From positions 5,208,001-5,272,000 of the forward strand of contig NZ_CP011868.1 in NCBI RefSeq assembly GCF_001294645.1: DNA of 64,000 bases. The letters are read 5' to 3'. The notes under the pieces were generated by a model. The model did not search any database. It saw only the letters and a program-made list of their open reading frames with translations, and had not been told where the DNA came from. Numbering within the stretch: position 1 is the first letter of the stretch; each line of letters starts with the position of its first letter. A program made the translations under genes and the position numbers. Origin of the DNA: Pseudonocardia sp. HH130629-09. Its GTDB lineage: Bacteria > Actinomycetota > Actinomycetes > Mycobacteriales > Pseudonocardiaceae. This document shows, in pieces, positions 16,720 through 24,205 of this stretch.

Positions 16720-17253
16720 TCAGGAACCGGCCAGTTCGCGACGCATCGCGAGCCGCGGCCACACGTCGAGACCGCGCGCGGCCTCGTGCTCCCGGATCGC
16801 CCGCAGCCCTGGGCCGGGCGCGATCAGCTCACGGAAGCCGAGCCGCGCCCAGTACGGGCCGTTCCACGGCACGTCCCGGTAGGTGGTGAGGGTCAGCGCG
16901 GGCAGCCCGCGGTCCCGGGCCCAGCCGGCGAGGTGCTCGACCAGCCCCTCCCCGATCCGCCGTCCGCGCTGCGACGGCAGCACCGACACCTGCTCGACGT
17001 GCGCGCAGCCGTCGAAGAGATCGGCGATGAGGTAGCCGACCAGCGGGCTCCTCTCGGTGCCGATGCTCGTTCCGCCTGCGCTCCTCTCGGCCACCCAGGC
17101 CCGCCCCGCCACCACATAGGCAGCCAGCACCGCGGCCGGTGGCGGATCGTCGTCGGCGACGACGTCGAGCCCGATCGCCCGGAACGGCTCCCCCGCCGCG
17201 CGCTCGATCTCACGCAGGGCGGCGACGTCGGCGACGCGGGCGGCACGGATCAC
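16720..17253 (-). CDS. GNAT-family N-acetyltransferase
   Basis: A 177-residue GNAT protein that transfers acetyl from acetyl-CoA to an unknown amine. The acetyl-CoA loop is VSVLPSQRGRRIGEGLVEHL (about residues 92-111) and the C-terminal YWARLGFRE is the family's closing motif. The GTG start at 17253 overlaps the stop of the SRPBCC gene (GTGA), indicating coupling. An insert ERSAGGTSIGTERS (about 59-72) between strands is encoded by the dispersed 24-bp repeat. It is the third gene of a minus-strand operon that begins with the GMC oxidoreductase. Confidence 0.83.
   Translation of the reverse strand: MIRAARVADVAALREIERAAGEPFRAIGLDVVADDDPPPAAVLAAYVVAGRAWVAERSAGGTSIGTERSPLVGYLIADLFDGCAHVEQVSVLPSQRGRRIGEGLVEHLAGWARDRGLPALTLTTYRDVPWNGPYWARLGFRELIAPGPGLRAIREHEAARGLDVWPRLAMRRELAGS
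17065..17088 (-). repeat. Dispersed 24-bp intragenic repeat, copy 2
   Basis: On the minus strand this 24-bp unit carries GAGAGGAGCGCAGGCGGAAC and ends CGAGC. It lies in frame in the GNAT gene and adds the residues ERSAGGTS. It is nearly identical to the copy in the M3 gene and related to the copy in the GMC gene. Confidence 0.6.
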
Positions 17254-17729
17254 GCCTGCGGATCCTCCACCACCGCGCGGATCCGTTCCAGGGTCGTCCG
17301 CATCCCCGCACGGTTGGTGCGCCCGCGAGCCCACCCCAGCAGCGCCCAGTAGACCCGGGTGGCGACCGAGGGCTCCATCCGGAAGGACTCGGTGACCTCG
17401 GTTCCCTCGGCGCCGTCCGGAGCGGTGGCCGGGATGAACCGGTAGTGCCAGTGGATGACCCGCCGGTCACCGGGCAGGAGCACGACGAAGCCGAACTCGC
17501 GGCCCGGCTCGCAGGCGGTGATCTCGCACGTCGACCAGTAGGTCGGTCCGCGGCCGTTGCGGACGACCTTGCCGCGGAACCGGACGCCGACGGCCGGGCC
17601 GGTCGCGCCGTCCAGCCACTGCGCGTCGACGGTCTCGGGTGAGAACCAGCCGGTGTGGCGGATGTCGGAGACCAGCTCCCAGATCCGCTCGGGCGATGCC
17701 GTCATGTGGACGGTGACCTCGTCATGCAC
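17250..17729 (-). CDS. SRPBCC-family (polyketide cyclase/START-like) protein
   Basis: A 159-residue SRPBCC helix-grip protein, seen in VHMTASPERIWELVSDIRHTG at the N-terminus, the strand pattern VGVRFRGKVVRNGRGPTYWS and a long C-terminal helix. These proteins bind hydrophobic ligands. None can be named here. The GTG start overlaps the GMC stop by 8 bp and the stop overlaps the GNAT start, so it is coupled on both sides. Co-transcription with a flavin oxidoreductase suggests it may bind that enzyme's substrate or product. Confidence 0.82.
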   Translation of the reverse strand: MHDEVTVHMTASPERIWELVSDIRHTGWFSPETVDAQWLDGATGPAVGVRFRGKVVRNGRGPTYWSTCEITACEPGREFGFVVLLPGDRRVIHWHYRFIPATAPDGAEGTEVTESFRMEPSVATRVYWALLGWARGRTNRAGMRTTLERIRAVVEDPQA

Positions 17730-19257
17730 GACGTTCCCCCTCGGTGCCGCACACCAGGTCGGCGGCGCGCTCCCCGATCATGATCGCGGTCGCGGCCGGC
17801 CCGCGCCGCGGCACGCGGGGCAGGACGGAGGTGTCCGCCACCCGGAGCCCGCCCAGACCGTGCACCCGCAGGTCGGAGTCGACGACGGCGTCCGGTCCGG
17901 TACCCGCCGGGGCGCTGCCGGACAGGTGCACCGAGGTCGTCAGGTGGTCGCGGATCCAGCCGTCGAGCCGGGTGTCGTTGCCGAGCTCCCAGCCGGCGGG
18001 GCCGCCGTCGTCGGGGCCGGCTCGTCCCCAGCCCGCGGCGCGCAGGACGTCCGCGGCGATCCGCACCGCGGCCCGCATCCGGTGCCGGTCGGAGGTGGTG
18101 CGCAGGTAGCGGAAGTCCAGCCGGGGCGGGTCGTCGTGGTCCGGGGAGGTGATCGCGAGCATCCCGCGGCTGTCCGGGCGCTGCACCGCGCACATCAGGT
18201 GCGCGGGCCCGCCGGGCGCGAACGGGTGCGCGAACAGCAGGATCTCCAGGTCACCGGCCGGATCGGTACCGGAGTCGAGGTGGAGCGCGGCCTGCGCGGC
18301 GACGGCGTCGGCGGGCGGATCGGGCAGGCCGCTGCGCAGCGGCAGGAACACCGCGGGATGGTCCGACCAGCCGCGTCCGACCCCGGGCAGCTCGTGCACC
18401 ACGGCGACGCCCGCGGCCCGCAGTGTGTCCTCCGGGCCGATCCCGGAGCGCTGCAGCAGCGCCGGGGTGCCGACCGCGCCCGCGGTCACGACGGTCTCGG
18501 CGGCGTGCAGGGTGCGCCCGCCGACGCGCACCCCGGTCGCCCGGCCACCCTCGATCACCAGGGTCTCGGCCGGGGCTCCGCCGAACACGGTCAGCGTGTC
18601 CGTGCCGCCGCTCGCTACGCCTGCGCCCCTCCCGGCCGCCTCCGCGTTCCCCCACGGCGGGGGCAGGTAGGCGGTGGCGGCGCTGACCCGGCGCCCGTCG
18701 ACGGCGTTGGTCGGGATCGGGCCCGCGCCGGGCGGGCCGCCGGCGTTCTTGTCCGGCTCCTCGGGATGGCCCAGCGCGAGGCAGGCGGCCAGGAACGGGT
18801 CGGTCGTCGCGGCGCGCAGCCGGCCCGAGGGGCGAGAGATGCGCAGCGGGCCCGCGTCGCCGTGCCGATCGGAGGTGCAGAAGTCGAGGTCGCGCTCGAG
18901 CCGCCGATAGTACGGCAGGACGTCGTCGTAGGACCAGCCGGGGACGCCCCAGTCCGCGAAGTCCGCCGGGACGGCGCGCACGAAGTAGCCGCCGTTGATC
19001 GCACCGGAGCCGCCCAGCACGCGTCCCCGCGGCACGGTGCACTCCCGCCCCTGGCACAGCGTCGCCCGGTAGGCCCAGTTGAGGACGTGGCCGGGCGCGG
19101 TCGCGGCGAGCGACGCGATCGGGATCGAGTCCGGCGGGACGACGACGGCACCCGCCTCGACCAGGGCCGTACGCACCCCGCGCTCGGCGAGCCGGCCCGC
19201 GAGGGTGCACCCCGCGGATCCCGCACCCACCACCACCACGTCGAACCCGTTGGTCAT
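17722..19257 (-). CDS. GMC-family FAD-dependent oxidoreductase (MftG-like)
   Basis: A 511-residue glucose-methanol-choline oxidoreductase. The FAD-binding VVVGAGSAGCTLAGRLAERG is at the N-terminus, the GMC signature GRVLGGSGAINGG at about 80, and the catalytic His in SVHLSGSAPAG near 450. The C-terminus reads RGPAATAIMIGERAADL instead of the usual GNTNA box. That ending is what I recall for mycofactocin-associated MftG, which would pass electrons from mycofactocinol-linked alcohol oxidation to the respiratory chain. No other mft gene is in the window, so the link is tentative. About 15 residues near 225 (GRGAGVASGG) come from the dispersed 24-bp repeat. Only 10 bp separate its start from the divergent M18 gene. 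Confidence 0.8.
   Translation of the reverse strand: MTNGFDVVVVGAGSAGCTLAGRLAERGVRTALVEAGAVVVPPDSIPIASLAATAPGHVLNWAYRATLCQGRECTVPRGRVLGGSGAINGGYFVRAVPADFADWGVPGWSYDDVLPYYRRLERDLDFCTSDRHGDAGPLRISRPSGRLRAATTDPFLAACLALGHPEEPDKNAGGPPGAGPIPTNAVDGRRVSAATAYLPPPWGNAEAAGRGAGVASGGTDTLTVFGGAPAETLVIEGGRATGVRVGGRTLHAAETVVTAGAVGTPALLQRSGIGPEDTLRAAGVAVVHELPGVGRGWSDHPAVFLPLRSGLPDPPADAVAAQAALHLDSGTDPAGDLEILLFAHPFAPGGPAHLMCAVQRPDSRGMLAITSPDHDDPPRLDFRYLRTTSDRHRMRAAVRIAADVLRAAGWGRAGPDDGGPAGWELGNDTRLDGWIRDHLTTSVHLSGSAPAGTGPDAVVDSDLRVHGLGGLRVADTSVLPRVPRRGPAATAIMIGERAADLVCGTEGERRA
18610..18633 (-). repeat. Dispersed 24-bp intragenic repeat, copy 3 (diverged)
   Basis: On the minus strand the core GCGCAGGCGTAGCGAGC sits in a 24-bp unit related to the copies at 15492 and 17065 (about 19 of 24 positions shared with copy 2). 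It lies in frame in the GMC gene and encodes GRGAGVAS in a loop region. Confidence 0.5.
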
Positions 19258-19267
19258 TGCTGCCAGG

Positions 19268-20533
19268 ATGCCTCACGTGACCGACGCTGCACGTGACCTC
19301 GCCTCGTTCCTCACCGCGAGCCCGTCGCCGTACCACGCGGTGGCCGAGGCCGTCCGCCGGCTGTCCGCCGCGGGCTTCACCGAGCAGCGCGAGGACGGGC
19401 CGTGGGCCGACGGGCCGGGCGGGCGCTACCTCGTGCGCGACGGCACGATCCTGGCCTGGTGGCAGCCCGCGTCCGGGCCGGGCGCACCACTGCGGATCTT
19501 CGCCGCGCACACCGACTCGCCCGGATTCAAGGTCAAGCCGAACCCCGACGTCGGCGTCGCCGGGTGGCGCCAGGTCGGGGTGGAGGTCTACGGCGGCGCG
19601 CTGTGGAACTCCTGGCTCGACCGCGACCTCGGCCTCGCCGGGCGCCTCGCGCTCTACGACGGCCGCGTCGTCCCGGTCCGGGTGGACCGGCCGCTGCTAC
19701 GCATCCCGCAGCTGGCGATCCACCTCGACCGCGGCGTGAACCAGGGCCTGACCCTGGACCCGCAGCGGTACCTGCTCCCGATCTGGGGTCTCGGCGACCC
19801 GGACGGCGGCGACCTGGTCGAGTTCCTCGCCGTGCGGGTCGGCGAGGACCCGGAGGACGTCGCGGCGCACGACCTGTTCACCTACGACCTCACCCCGCCC
19901 GCCACCCTGGGCCGCGACGACGAGCTGCTCGCCGCCCCGCGGCTGGACAACCTGGCCTCGGTGCACGCCGGGATCAGCGCGCTGCTCACCGCGATCGAGC
20001 GGGACCCGCGCACCGTCCCGGTGTTCGTCGGGTTCGACCACGAGGAGATCGGCTCGGCCAGTGCGACCGGCGCCGCCGGACCGCTGCTGGAGACGGTGCT
20101 GACCCGGCTGGCCGGGGGGTTCGACGAGCGGCACGCGGTGTTCTCGCGGTCGCGCTGCCTGTCGGTGGACGTCACGCACGCCGCGCACCCCAACCACCTG
20201 GACAAGCACGACCCGGATCACCTGTCGGTGCCGAACCGGGGGCCGTCGCTGAAGGTCAACGCGGTGCAGCGCTACGCCACCGACGCACCGGGCGCGGCCG
20301 CCTGGAAGCGGGCCTGCCGCACCGCGGACGTGCCGAGCCAGGTGTTCGTCTCGAAGAACACGGTGCCGTGCGGGTCGACCGTCGGGCCGATCATGGCGAC
20401 CCGGCTGGGCATCCGGACGGTCGACGTCGGCATCCCGGTGCTGTCGATGCACTCGGCGCGTGAGCTGTGCGGGGTGCACGACCCCGGCCTGCTGGCCCGG
20501 GCGGGTGTGGAGTTCCTGACCGACGCCGGCTAG
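19268..20533 (+). CDS. apeB: M18-family aminopeptidase (aspartyl aminopeptidase type)
   Basis: A 421-residue M18 metallo-aminopeptidase that removes N-terminal (often acidic) residues from peptides in the cytoplasm. Zinc ligands are visible: His and Asp in FAAHTDSPGFK (residues about 80-90), Glu in FDHEEIGSASATGA, Asp in CLSVDVTHAAHPN and His in LSMHSARELCG. KNTVPCGSTVGP is the family active-site loop. The ATG at 19268 leaves 10 bp to the divergent GMC gene, so the promoters must overlap the partner's coding region or the mRNA is nearly leaderless. A GTG at 19276 is an alternative start. Its TAG stop overlaps the convergent yccF stop in the palindrome CTAG. Confidence 0.92.
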   Translation: MPHVTDAARDLASFLTASPSPYHAVAEAVRRLSAAGFTEQREDGPWADGPGGRYLVRDGTILAWWQPASGPGAPLRIFAAHTDSPGFKVKPNPDVGVAGWRQVGVEVYGGALWNSWLDRDLGLAGRLALYDGRVVPVRVDRPLLRIPQLAIHLDRGVNQGLTLDPQRYLLPIWGLGDPDGGDLVEFLAVRVGEDPEDVAAHDLFTYDLTPPATLGRDDELLAAPRLDNLASVHAGISALLTAIERDPRTVPVFVGFDHEEIGSASATGAAGPLLETVLTRLAGGFDERHAVFSRSRCLSVDVTHAAHPNHLDKHDPDHLSVPNRGPSLKVNAVQRYATDAPGAAAWKRACRTADVPSQVFVSKNTVPCGSTVGPIMATRLGIRTVDVGIPVLSMHSARELCGVHDPGLLARAGVEFLTDAG

Positions 20534-20943
20534 ACCTGCGCGGCGATCCGGGAGCCGGGCACGTAGACGTCGGTGTCGACGATCCGCGACCCGAGCGGCA
20601 GCAGCGACACCGGGATCAGCTTCAGGTTCGCCCAGGCCAGCGGCAGCCCGATGATCGTGACGGCCAGCGCGATCGCGGTCACGACGTGGCCGACCACCAG
20701 CCACCAGCCGAACAGCAGGATCCACAGGACGTTCCCGATCGCCGACGCCGCACCGGCCCGCGGGTCGCGCACGGCCTCACGACCGAACGGCCACAGCGCG
20801 TAGAGCCCGATCCGGAACGAGGCGATGCCGAACGGGATCGTCACGATCAACAGGCAGGCGATGATCCCGGCGGCCGTGTAGGCGAGGAACAGCCAGAAGC
20901 CGGAGAGGACCAGCCAGACCACGTTCAGCAGGAGGCGGAGCAC
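20530..20943 (-). CDS. YccF-domain inner membrane protein
   Basis: A 137-residue membrane protein with two YccF (DUF307) repeats. Each has a long hydrophobic pair of helices (LLNVVWLVLSGFWLFLAYTA and GNVLWILLFGWWLVVGHVVT) followed by a conserved loop (IPFGIASFRIGLYALWPFG and GLPLAWANLKLIPVSLLPLG). The function of the family is not established. The GTG start at 20943 is chosen because family similarity begins there. It shares its stop palindrome with the convergent apeB gene. Confidence 0.88.
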   Translation of the reverse strand: MLRLLLNVVWLVLSGFWLFLAYTAAGIIACLLIVTIPFGIASFRIGLYALWPFGREAVRDPRAGAASAIGNVLWILLFGWWLVVGHVVTAIALAVTIIGLPLAWANLKLIPVSLLPLGSRIVDTDVYVPGSRIAAQV

Positions 20944-20952
20944 GGTTCCAGC

Positions 20953-21663
20953 ATGCCCGTGATATCCGTTTCCTCCTCGGGGATGACCCGGAGGCCGACC
21001 CCGGTTCCGGTGATCGACGTGCGCTCCCGGCTCGCGCGGGGTGTCCTGGACCACAGGGTCGATCACGGTCTGTTCGGCCCCCGCTCGGTGACCTGGCGGG
21101 TGCACCTCGAACCCGTGATGTGGGTCGCCGGGATGCGCGCACTGCTGCTGCAGTCGCTGGACCCGCGGGTGATGCGCGGGACCTACCAGAACTCGGCGCT
21201 GTTCGACCCGAAGAAGTCCTACGCGCGGTTCTAGCGGACCGTCGAGTTCGTCGGGACCCGCACGTTCGAGCCGCTGGCCGACGTCGACCGGGCCGGCGCC
21301 CTCGTCCGGCGACTGCACGCCGGGCTGCGCGGACACGACCCCGACAGCGGCGAGAGCTACCGGATCGACGCCCCGGAGGGCCTGCTCTGGGTGCACACCG
21401 TGGAGATCGAGTCCTACACCGACATCGCCCGCCGGTCGGGTCTGCTCGACGACGACTCGGCGGACGCCTACGTCGCCGAGAGCGTCCGGGCCGCCGAGGT
21501 GGTCGGTATCGACCCGGCGACCGTGCCGTCGTCGGTGGCGGAGATGGCCGAGTACATGGCCGCGGTGCGCCCCCGGCTGCTGATGACCGACGAGGCCCGC
21601 CGCGCGGCCGTCCGGCCACGGAATCCGGGTGACCGACGGCCCACCGGGCGCCAGGCTGGCCAC
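20953..21663 (+). pseudogene. DUF2236 (MpaB-type oxygenase) gene, interrupted by an amber stop and 3'-truncated
   Basis: The frame encodes a DUF2236 protein, the His-rich heme-binding fold of MpaB-like and latex-clearing proteins. The N-terminal part has LEPVMWVAGMRALLLQSLDP and GTYQNSALFDPKKSYARF. An in-frame TAG at 21232-21234 follows. The same frame then continues RTVEFVGTRTFEPL, GLLWVHTVEIESYTDIARRS and ends around LLMTDEARRAA. The usual C-terminal 80 or so residues are missing. In their place the frame runs directly into the P-loop kinase gene with no stop between. A single substitution in an Arg or Gln codon would explain the TAG. Confidence 0.8.
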
Positions 21664-22419
21664 ATGTACCTGCTGACCGGCATCCAGGCGTCAGGGAAGT
21701 CGACCGTGGCGGAGGCGCTCGCCGAACGTCTGCCCGCGCCCGCGGTGCACGTGCACGGCGACCGGTTCCGCCGGTGGATCGTCACCGGACGCGCCGACAT
21801 GGGCCCGGACGCCGGCCCCGAGGCGCACCGTCAGCTGCGGCTGCGGCACGCCCTCACCGCGCAGGCCGCCGACGCCGGCTTCTCCGTCGTCGTGCAGGAC
21901 GTCGTGCTCGGGGCGCACCTGCCGGCGACGGTGGCGGCGCTGCGGACCCGTCCGCTGCACGTCGTGGTGCTGGCGCCACGACCGGAGGTGACCGCCCGGC
22001 GGCAGGCCGAGCGGGACAAGGTGACCTCGGAGGCGTTCACCGCGGCGGCGCTCGACGCGGTCCTGCGGTCGGAGACGCCCCGCATCGGGCTGTGGCTGGA
22101 CACCTCGGAGCTGGACGTGGCCGCGACCGTCGACGCCATCCTCGACCGGACCGCGGAGAGCGCCGTCGGCACGGTGGGGACGGTCCGCGAGTGGCACCCC
22201 GGGCAGGGCTGGGGCGTCGTCGACTCCCCCGGCGGGTGCTGGGTGCACTTATCGGCCTTCGCGGGCGACGCGGTCCCGGCCGCCGACGACGTCGTGACGC
22301 TGGAGTGGGAGGCGGGCGAGCAGGACGGCTTCGCGTTCCGCGGAACGCGGGTGACCCCGCAGGACGACGGCCAGTCCGGTGCCTACCGCAGCTCGCTCAC
22401 CCTCACGGCCGACCCGTGA
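21664..22419 (+). CDS. P-loop kinase fused to a cold-shock-like domain
   Basis: A 251-residue protein in two parts. Residues 1-165 are a P-loop small-molecule or nucleic-acid kinase of the AAA_33/zeta-toxin-like group, with Walker A TGIQASGKSTVAEAL, an HGDRFRRWIVTGR lid and LAPRPEVTARRQAERDK. Residues about 170-237 resemble a cold-shock OB domain: GTVREWHPGQGWGVVDSP, then WVHLSAF and VTLEWEAGEQDGFAFRGTRV. Cold-shock domains bind single-stranded nucleic acid, so the kinase may act on or near RNA. That is inference. The ATG at 21664 starts the kinase fold. The frame is also open upstream into the DUF2236 remnant. Its 3' end overlaps the convergent gene by 17 bp. Confidence 0.8.
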   Translation: MYLLTGIQASGKSTVAEALAERLPAPAVHVHGDRFRRWIVTGRADMGPDAGPEAHRQLRLRHALTAQAADAGFSVVVQDVVLGAHLPATVAALRTRPLHVVVLAPRPEVTARRQAERDKVTSEAFTAAALDAVLRSETPRIGLWLDTSELDVAATVDAILDRTAESAVGTVGTVREWHPGQGWGVVDSPGGCWVHLSAFAGDAVPAADDVVTLEWEAGEQDGFAFRGTRVTPQDDGQSGAYRSSLTLTADP

Positions 22420-22756
22420 TCTCCTCGACGACGCTCTCCCCGGTGCCCGGCCGGGACTCCCAGGCCCAGGTCTCGTGGGAACGCAGCCGACCGTCGTCGA
22501 GGACCTCGAGGCGGGCCTCGCAGCGACCCGAGCTGGAGCTCCCGTCGGTGGAGACGTGCACGTAGCGGAAGCGCAAGACGTCGCCGTCGCGGGTACCGGC
22601 CAGCCGGCCCAGCCGGACGGCGCCACCGGCGTACTCGGCCCAGACCAGGCCGTCGGCCTCGTGGTAGTCGAAGACGGTGGTCCGCCCGACCTCGCCGTCA
22701 CCGGAGTTGCTCACACCGGCGAACCGGCGACCGTCCACGCTGGGTGCGCTGCTCAC
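22403..22756 (-). CDS. Conserved small protein of unknown function
   Basis: A 117-residue protein of a beta-rich family I recall from actinobacteria, often carrying the doubtful name n-acetylglutamate synthase. The pattern is GRRFAGVSNSGDGEVGRTTV, then DGLVWAEYAGGAVRLGRLAG and HETWAWESRPGTGESVVEE. There is no acetyltransferase motif, so that name should not be trusted. It probably forms a small beta-barrel. It is divergent from the DUF6924 gene and convergent with the kinase gene. Confidence 0.7.
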   Translation of the reverse strand: MSSAPSVDGRRFAGVSNSGDGEVGRTTVFDYHEADGLVWAEYAGGAVRLGRLAGTRDGDVLRFRYVHVSTDGSSSSGRCEARLEVLDDGRLRSHETWAWESRPGTGESVVEEITGRP

Positions 22757-22777
22757 CCGGACACCCTGTCACGGAGG

Positions 22778-23185
22778 ATGACCACCGTGGAGTTCCCCGA
22801 GACGCGTCGTACGCCGCTGGTCCGGACGTGCACCGACACCGGCGAAGGTCTGTGGAACGAGCTGCTGGGGATCCTGCTGTCGACCGGCACGTCGTTCGAC
22901 GTCGTCATGGAGGACATGTTCACCGACTGGTCGGTGGAGCGGGTGGTGACGCTCGCGCTGGAGGACGGGCTGCCCCTGCGGCACCCGCTGCTGTTCGTCG
23001 ACGAGCGGGCGCTGGCCGACCACGACTTCCCGGTCGTCGTCGCCGACCTGCGGGGTGAACCGGGACGGACGTTCCGGATCGCCGCCGCGGTGCTCTCCGG
23101 CTTCCCGTCGCCCCGCGCCGGGTTCGCCGACCACGCCGACCACGCGGAGCTGCAGCCCGACCGGACGTTCCGCGGGTTCTGCTGA
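22778..23185 (+). CDS. DUF6924-like protein
   Basis: A 135-residue protein matching the pattern I recall for DUF6924: an N-terminal TPLVRTCTDTGEGLWNELL, a central HPLLFVDERALADHDFPVVV with VADLRGEPGRTFRI, and an aromatic C-terminal end (FRGF). No catalytic residues are known and no function is established. A clear GGAGG overlaps the bases just before the ATG. It lies 20 bp upstream of the VOC gene on the same strand and may share its transcript. Confidence 0.65.
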   Translation: MTTVEFPETRRTPLVRTCTDTGEGLWNELLGILLSTGTSFDVVMEDMFTDWSVERVVTLALEDGLPLRHPLLFVDERALADHDFPVVVADLRGEPGRTFRIAAAVLSGFPSPRAGFADHADHAELQPDRTFRGFC

Positions 23186-23205
23186 GCGCCGCTAACGTCG
23201 ACCTC

Positions 23206-23607
23206 GTGAGTTCCACCGTCTGGCCGGTCCTGCACTACGACAACCCGGGCGCCGCGGTCCACTTCCTGGTCGAGGCAGCCGGGTTCACCGCATCGGTGGT
23301 CGTGCACGACGAGGTCGGCGACGTCGTGCACGCCGAACTCACCCGTGACGGCGGGACCGTCCTGCTCGGCGGCACGAAGCACGACGACGGCGTCCACGCG
23401 GGTCTGCACACCGGCGCCGTGTACGTGGCGTGCCGCTCCGACTCCGACGTCGACGCCGTCCACCGGCGCGTCGCGGAGACGGGCGGGACGGTCGTGCGGG
23501 CGCCGCACCCCACCTCCTTCGGCGCGGGCGGCCCGACACGCGCCTGTACCGTCGCCGACCCCGAAGGCAACCTCTGGACCTTCGCGACCTACCCCGGCGG
23601 CGGCTGA
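23206..23607 (+). CDS. VOC/glyoxalase-like protein
   Basis: A 133-residue vicinal-oxygen-chelate protein with the paired beta-alpha-beta-beta-beta modules: WPVLHYDNPGAAVHFLVEAA at the N-terminus and CTVADPEGNLWTFATY at the C-terminus, where the second half's Glu ligand position is PEGN. It resembles the bleomycin-resistance/glyoxalase group with unknown substrates. It starts at a GTG 20 bp after the DUF6924 stop. It is convergent with the DinB gene. Confidence 0.8.
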   Translation: MSSTVWPVLHYDNPGAAVHFLVEAAGFTASVVVHDEVGDVVHAELTRDGGTVLLGGTKHDDGVHAGLHTGAVYVACRSDSDVDAVHRRVAETGGTVVRAPHPTSFGAGGPTRACTVADPEGNLWTFATYPGGG

Positions 23608-23638
23608 CCCGCGTTCCGCGGAACGCGGCCGGGCGGTC

Positions 23639-24139
23639 TCAGACCCCCGTGCTCCCGTCGATCCGCTCCCGGACCAGGTCCGCGTGCCCGACGTGGCGCG
23701 CGTACTCGGCGATGACGTGGGTGAGGACCCAGACCACCGACACCAGGTTCCCCCCGAGGGACCCGGTGCCGTCCGGCCCGGCCTTCTCGACGACCTGTCG
23801 AGCCCGGCCGACCTCCTCCTCCCAGGCGGCGCGGGCCTCGGTCATGCCCGCGCTCCCGAGCTCGAACCCGCCGTCGTGGCCGGTCCCGAGCTCGCGCGGG
23901 TGCAGCGGCGGCACGTCCTCGCCGCCCAGGACCTGCCGGAACCAGTTCCGTTCGACCGCCGCCAGGTGCTGCACCAGCCCCAGCAGGGTCAGCGACGACG
24001 GCGGCACCGACGACGTCCGCAGCTGCTCGTCGGTCAGGTCGTCGCACTTCCCGACCAGGGTGGCGCGGTAGAAGTCGAGCCAGGCGGTGAGTGTGGTGAG
24101 GGCGTCGGCCTGCATCGGGGGGTGGGCGCGGTCGGTCAT
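23639..24139 (-). CDS. DinB/DUF664-family protein
   Basis: A 166-residue four-helix-bundle protein of the DinB/DUF664 family. Metal-site helices are seen in LLGLVQHLAAVERNWFRQVL (His), and the C-terminal VWVLTHVIAEYARHVGHADL supplies two further His. Members often act as thiol-dependent (mycothiol or bacillithiol) transferases or isomerases. No substrate can be named. The ATG at 24139 gives the family N-terminus. An upstream ATG at 24170 would add 10 residues. It is divergent from the SRPBCC gene. Confidence 0.82.
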   Translation of the reverse strand: MTDRAHPPMQADALTTLTAWLDFYRATLVGKCDDLTDEQLRTSSVPPSSLTLLGLVQHLAAVERNWFRQVLGGEDVPPLHPRELGTGHDGGFELGSAGMTEARAAWEEEVGRARQVVEKAGPDGTGSLGGNLVSVVWVLTHVIAEYARHVGHADLVRERIDGSTGV

Positions 24140-24205
24140 GCCCGTGATCGTGACAGCGGGGTCCGACATCTTCCGCTCCCGGTCGGGCGGTGGTCCACTG
24201 CGGTC

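Noticed and set aside
14727..21234. Two genes interrupted by in-frame TAG, suggesting TAG recoding in this organism
   Set aside because: TAG is used as an ordinary stop in this window (integrase, GH16, apeB and yccF genes), so two amber mutations are the simpler explanation.
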